Assembly (NCBI GenBank): GCA_046496815.1
Contig: JAWOGN010000099.1
Coordinates: forward strand, 1 to 17,258
Source: JAWOGN01 sp046496815
Lineage (GTDB): Bacteria; Desulfobacterota; DSM-4660; Desulfatiglandales; Desulfatiglandaceae
Direction of reading: 5' to 3'
DNA length: 17,258 nucleotides
Below the pieces are notes generated by a model. It was not told the origin of the DNA. It ran no database searches and worked only from the letters and a program-made list of their open reading frames with translations. Shown piece by piece: positions 14,505 through 17,258 of this stretch (within the stretch, counting starts at the first letter, position 1; each line of letters begins with the position of its first letter). The position numbers and the translations under genes were made by a program.

Positions 14505-14734
14505 CAGTGCTGCATTAGCCTGGAAACAACTCCTTCGGCGGGACTCGCTGGATTGATCGCCGATAACGGCATACGCTCACGCCTTGATTTGTGATTACTA
14601 ACTTTCGGGCGAAAATCTTGAACCGAATTTTTGAGCCTTTTTTCACAACGAAACCTGGAGGAACCGGTTTAGGACTAACGCATGCAAGGCAGATCATTAA
14701 CGCGCATCATCAGCGGGGAGCAAGTGGTACTTGA
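14505..14734 (+). pseudogene. Remnant of a histidine kinase ATPase (HATPase_c) domain
   Basis: From 14609 the frame reads AKILNRIFEPFFTTK, then PGGTGLGLTHARQIINAHH, before TGA at 14732-14734. This is the F-box and G2-box of a bacterial histidine kinase, almost unchanged. Upstream in a different frame (14556-14579) is IADNGIRS, resembling the G1 box (DNGxGI), preceded by an LETTPSAGLAG stretch. The two pieces differ in frame by 2 nt and have stops between them, so at least one indel has occurred. The phosphorylated-His domain and N box are absent and there is no start codon with a ribosome site, so it cannot make a working kinase. The stretch 14327-14858 contains no intact gene besides this remnant and the inverted repeat at 14430-14471. 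Confidence 0.75.
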
Positions 14735-14858
14735 CGAAGATGGTGCGCCCGCGATACTTTTAGGGTCACGGAAGGCTTAGGCATTCAGCACATCCACAAG
14801 CCAGAACTGGAAGCAGGAGAATTCTATTTTACGCCAATAAATCCGTTTATATCTTTAA
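14735..14858 (+). other. Intergenic tail before the second activator, no recognised content
   Basis: A frame without stops runs from 14735 through the start of the next gene, but it has no start codon and no family I recognise. AGCAGGAGA at 14811-14819 resembles a ribosome site but has no start codon at a usable distance. I see no sigma-54 or clear sigma-70 promoter here. Confidence 0.4.
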
Positions 14859-16247
14859 ATGAAAGAAAAAAAGTCTTTTAACTGCTTGGCCTTTCAGGGC
14901 GCACCATCGCCGGAGCGTTTTGAGGCGGTAATTCACAGTATAAGTGAGGGCGTTTTTACTGTTGATCGGGGGTGGTGCATTACCTGCTTCAACCGCGCTG
15001 CCGAGGAGATAACCGGCATACCGCGCTCGGAAGCGCTGGGGCGCCGCTGCTATGATGTACTCAGATCAAACATCTGTAAAGATGCTTGTGCCATACAGTA
15101 CACAATAGAGACCGGCAGGCCGGTCGTAAATTTGACGGCGTACCTCACCGATAGAGAGGGATCTCAGATTCCGGTAAGCGTGTCAACGGCGCTTTTCAGA
15201 AATAAACACGGTGAGTTAATCGGTGGTGTCGAGACTTTCCGGGATCTGCGGCACGTTGAAGAGCTGCGGAAAGAAGTAGAAAAGACGTATACATTTGAAG
15301 ATATTATCAGCAAGAACAAAAGAATTAAGAAAATTCTGGACATCCTGCCCACCATAGCCGTTAACGAGAGCAGCGTTTTGATCACGGGTGCAAGCGGAAC
15401 GGGAAAGGAACTTTTCGCCCGTGCTATTCACAACCTCAGCGGACGCGGTAAAAGATCGTTTGTCGCCATCAACTGCGGCGGTTTTCCGGAAACGCTTATT
15501 GAGTCGGAGCTTTTTGGTTACGAGGCGGGTGCCTTCACCGGTGCCGTTAAGGCCAAGCCGGGTCGTTTTGCCCTGGCCGAAGGGGGCACGCTTTTCCTTG
15601 ACGAGGTTGGGGACCTCCCGCCACTCTTACAGGTGAAACTTCTTCGTGTACTTCAGGAAAAAACCTACGAACCGCTGGGAGGCGTTCGCACCTTGAAGGC
15701 CGACGTTCGAATTATCGCTGCGACACACCGTGACTTGGAGTCGATGGTGGCGAAGGAGACTTTCCGGCAGGATCTCTATTACAGAATTAATGTGATCAAA
15801 CTGGAAATCCCACCGCTTCGCGAACGGATGGAAGATGTGCCTTTACTCGTGAATCATTTTATCGGGCGTTTTTCAGCCCTTCACGACAAGGATATCAGCG
15901 GTATTGTTCCTGAGGCGTTAAACATCTTGCTGAGCTATGATTATCCCGGAAATGTAAGGGAGTTGGAAAACATCATTGAACATGGCTGTGTCCTGTGTCC
16001 GGGTAATTTGATCCGGATGAAGCATTTGCCGGAAGCGCTGCGACCCCGAATGGAAAACAAAGACACAGCATCCAGCCTGGCAGAGATCGAAAAGCAATTC
16101 ATCATATCAACTCTGACAAAGAATAAGTGGAACCGCCTCGCTGCCGCCGAAGAATTGAAAATCCACAAAACCACGCTTTTCCGCAAAATGAAAAAACTTA
16201 ATATTAGACCACCTCTTCACGATAAGCATCCCCATAAAAAAAAATAG
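14859..16247 (+). CDS. Sigma-54-dependent activator, PAS - AAA+ - Fis HTH (second copy type)
   Basis: This is a 462-residue enhancer-binding protein with the same architecture as the one at 11266 but clearly a different paralogue. Its PAS domain (about 20-130) carries C64-YDVLRSNI-C73-KDA-C77. The AAA+ domain (about 148-385) has Walker A GASGTGKE (178-185), GAFTGA (224-229), Walker B LFLDEVGD (245-252) and YPGNVREL. The Fis-type HTH is at about 424-446 (NRLAAAEELKIHKTTLFRKM), with a His/Lys-rich tail. TAA immediately precedes the ATG at 14859 and no good ribosome site is visible, so expression may be low or the true start may lie downstream. A palindrome and a -24/-12 promoter lie 100-160 bp after its stop codon, ahead of a DUF1638 gene, its probable target. 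Confidence 0.92.
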   Translation: MKEKKSFNCLAFQGAPSPERFEAVIHSISEGVFTVDRGWCITCFNRAAEEITGIPRSEALGRRCYDVLRSNICKDACAIQYTIETGRPVVNLTAYLTDREGSQIPVSVSTALFRNKHGELIGGVETFRDLRHVEELRKEVEKTYTFEDIISKNKRIKKILDILPTIAVNESSVLITGASGTGKELFARAIHNLSGRGKRSFVAINCGGFPETLIESELFGYEAGAFTGAVKAKPGRFALAEGGTLFLDEVGDLPPLLQVKLLRVLQEKTYEPLGGVRTLKADVRIIAATHRDLESMVAKETFRQDLYYRINVIKLEIPPLRERMEDVPLLVNHFIGRFSALHDKDISGIVPEALNILLSYDYPGNVRELENIIEHGCVLCPGNLIRMKHLPEALRPRMENKDTASSLAEIEKQFIISTLTKNKWNRLAAAEELKIHKTTLFRKMKKLNIRPPLHDKHPHKKK

Positions 16248-16257
16248 CGTAGCAGAA

Positions 16258-16336
16258 ATGCAAGCAGCGCCCTTCTGAGAAGTCGCAGTTTTGCATCGTT
16301 CCTTTGTCTCCCTTTTTGGAGTTTCCCATCCTGGGA
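16258..16336 (+). terminator. Hairpin cluster after the second activator, possible terminator region
   Basis: ATGCAA (16258-16263) pairs with TTGCAT (16291-16296), enclosing TTCT-G-AGAA. A second perfect hairpin TCCCA-TCC-TGGGA lies at 16324-16336, preceded by a CTCC/GGAG pair around a T-run. No single classic terminator stands out, but the cluster separates the activator from the next promoter. Confidence 0.35.
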
Positions 16337-16348
16337 GTGCATATCATA

Positions 16349-16374
16349 CTGAAATATTTAAAATAATATTTCAG
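16349..16374. promoter_or_regulatory. Palindrome, candidate activator site upstream of the DUF1638 promoter
   Basis: CTGAAATATT (16349-16358) and AATATTTCAG (16365-16374) are exact reverse complements with a 6-nt spacer. The site ends 20 bp before the GG of the -24 element and is centred about 59 bp upstream of the predicted start. That is close for a sigma-54 activator site but possible. Its sequence differs from the palindrome at 12659, as expected for a different activator. Confidence 0.6.
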
Positions 16375-16392
16375 ATAGGCGTGTTTGTTTTT

Positions 16393-16408
16393 TTGGCATG
16401 GATTGTGC
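16393..16408 (+). promoter_or_regulatory. Sigma-54 (-24/-12) promoter of the DUF1638 gene
   Basis: TTGGCATGGATTGTGC has GG and GC 10 nt apart and matches the TTGGCA part of the -24 consensus fully. A T-run precedes it, as at the 12811 promoter. The predicted transcript starts near 16420, giving a leader of about 180 nt before the ATG at 16599. Confidence 0.72.
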
Positions 16409-16420
16409 CTATACAAAAAG

Positions 16421-16494
16421 TGCGGGTTTTTCCGGAAAATGGATACGCATGGCACTGTCAAAAAATCTCACCCCTAGACGGCCCAAAACCCGCA
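16421..16494 (+). other. Leader RNA element: perfect 10-bp stem at the predicted transcript 5' end
   Basis: TGCGGGTTTT (16421-16430) and AAAACCCGCA (16485-16494) are exact reverse complements enclosing 54 nt. The left arm begins at the start site predicted from the sigma-54 promoter, so the RNA would begin with this stem. No T-run follows, so it is not a terminator. It may protect the 5' end or close a small regulatory fold. Confidence 0.5.
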
Positions 16495-16598
16495 TCGCTG
16501 TTGATTTCCTTCCTTGTTCCGGCGCGCTCTGTACTGAGGAAGGCGAAATCTCTGATAAAGTCATCGGATCCTAAACGTGAAAGGAAGGAGGTATTGAA

Positions 16599-17255
16599 AT
16601 GAATCAGGTGTCCTTTGCTGATGTTGCGGTGGTTTCATGCGGCACGTTGAGTATGGAGTTGAATCATTTAAAGAAGGAAGGGTTTCTGGATACAAATCAT
16701 CTGTTTTTCACGACACCCGGACTCCACGAAGATGTTCGTGAACTGGAACGTCAACTCATTGAACGGATCAGTAAAGCCAAAGGGAACACGGACAAGGTCC
16801 TCGTGGTGTATGGAGGCAAGTTTTGTTATGTTAACGCCCATGAACCGACCCGCACCATGCGAAAGATCATTGAGGAGCAAGGCGCGGGTGTGGCAAGGAT
16901 TGATGCCACGCACTGCATGGATATGATCGCCGGTGAAGCGGAACGTGAGCGGATCGCTCAGGAGGTTGCCGGTGGTGAGAAGGTCTGGTGGATGACGCCC
17001 GGCTGGATTAAATTCAGGCACAATGTCTTCAAGGGTTGGGACAAGGGTCTTGCCAATGAAAATTTTCCCCGGCACACGGGAGGTGCCATCGTACTTGATG
17101 GCATTGGATATGTGGACCGGTATATGGCTGAAAAGCCGGAGGAATTTCTAGAGTATTCGGACTGGATGGGGATTCCCATACAAGGTTATTCGGTTACATT
17201 GGATCGTTTTAAATCTTTGCTTTTGGACCAGCTGAAGGAATTACAGGAGAAGTGA
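16599..17255 (+). CDS. DUF1638 family protein
   Basis: This is a 218-residue soluble protein with the DUF1638 pattern. It has an N-terminal SCGTLSMEL (Cys14), a strand VLVVYGGKFC (Cys76), ARIDATHCMDMI (His105, Cys106), and WWMTPGWIKF. The three Cys and the His recur at conserved places and could bind a metal. The reaction is unknown. From general knowledge, these genes often lie near corrinoid-dependent methyltransferases in methanogens and anaerobic bacteria. AAGGAGG lies 7 nt before the ATG, a very strong site. The TGA ends 3 nt before the right edge, so downstream genes of a likely operon are outside the window. A sigma-54 promoter, palindrome and structured leader lie upstream. Confidence 0.85.
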   Translation: MNQVSFADVAVVSCGTLSMELNHLKKEGFLDTNHLFFTTPGLHEDVRELERQLIERISKAKGNTDKVLVVYGGKFCYVNAHEPTRTMRKIIEEQGAGVARIDATHCMDMIAGEAERERIAQEVAGGEKVWWMTPGWIKFRHNVFKGWDKGLANENFPRHTGGAIVLDGIGYVDRYMAEKPEEFLEYSDWMGIPIQGYSVTLDRFKSLLLDQLKELQEK

Positions 17256-17258
17256 ACC

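Noticed and set aside
14735..14879. Stop-free frame containing HKPELEAGEFYF before the second activator
   Set aside because: No start codon, no family match, and it overlaps the activator in another frame; possibly more decayed coding sequence.
16421..16494. Possible cobalamin riboswitch, suggested by GGCACTGTC inside the leader loop
   Set aside because: The rest of the cobalamin riboswitch core, including the B12 box, is not visible, so one partial match is not enough.
16291..16602. Open reading frame of 103 codons after the second activator
   Set aside because: It runs across the palindrome, the sigma-54 promoter and the leader stem, lacks a ribosome site, and matches no family I know.

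Overview
The window reads as chromosomal DNA of a free-living anaerobe, most likely a member of the Desulfobacterota (the former Deltaproteobacteria: sulfate reducers or syntrophs). This is an inference from gene content: an NfnAB-type electron-bifurcating transhydrogenase, a single-cluster ferredoxin with an Asp ligand, a DUF3795-DUF3786 protein, universal stress proteins, two PAS/sigma-54 activators and a DUF1638 protein. Base composition is moderate, genes have strong AGGAGG-type ribosome sites, and I see no rRNA, tRNA, CRISPR array, insertion sequence or phage gene.

Layout. 1-3719 is a minus-strand block: an exported bifunctional-nuclease-fold (DUF151) protein with a PDZ domain cut by the left edge, an M20 dipeptidase, and a membrane protein carrying two CDP-alcohol phosphotransferase domains in one chain. 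3720-7092 holds stress and maintenance genes: a universal stress protein behind a perfect inverted repeat, a convergent Asp-ligand ferredoxin, a secreted cyclophilin with a possible internal second start, a second universal stress protein, and the cysteine-rich DUF3795-DUF3786 protein. 7143-8699 (minus) is a soluble Ser/Thr kinase fused to a cyclic-nucleotide-binding domain. It is divergent from nfnA-nfnB (8824-11164), which are followed by a bidirectional terminator.

The right third is regulatory. A minus-strand PAS/AAA+/Fis activator (11266-12648) lies divergent from a small Cys protein gene (12884), and between them are a 9-bp-arm palindrome and a sigma-54 promoter. Then come a TusA-fold protein lacking the catalytic Cys, a GAF-domain protein, and 530 bp without an intact gene that contains the unmistakable remnant of a histidine-kinase ATPase domain. 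A second PAS/AAA+/Fis activator (14859-16247) follows. Downstream of it are a 10-bp-arm palindrome, a second sigma-54 promoter nearly identical to the first, a leader with a perfect 10-bp long-range stem starting at the predicted transcript 5' end, and a DUF1638 gene (16599-17255) at the right edge.

How it fits together. The two activators share a PAS type with a Cys-x7/8-Cys-x2/3-Cys/Asp pattern and each sits next to its own palindrome plus a -24/-12 promoter. They look like two small local redox- or ligand-responsive sigma-54 circuits. The second probably switches on a gene set running off the right edge. DUF1638 genes are, from general knowledge, often found near corrinoid methyltransferases, so a demethylation pathway there is a reasonable but untested guess.
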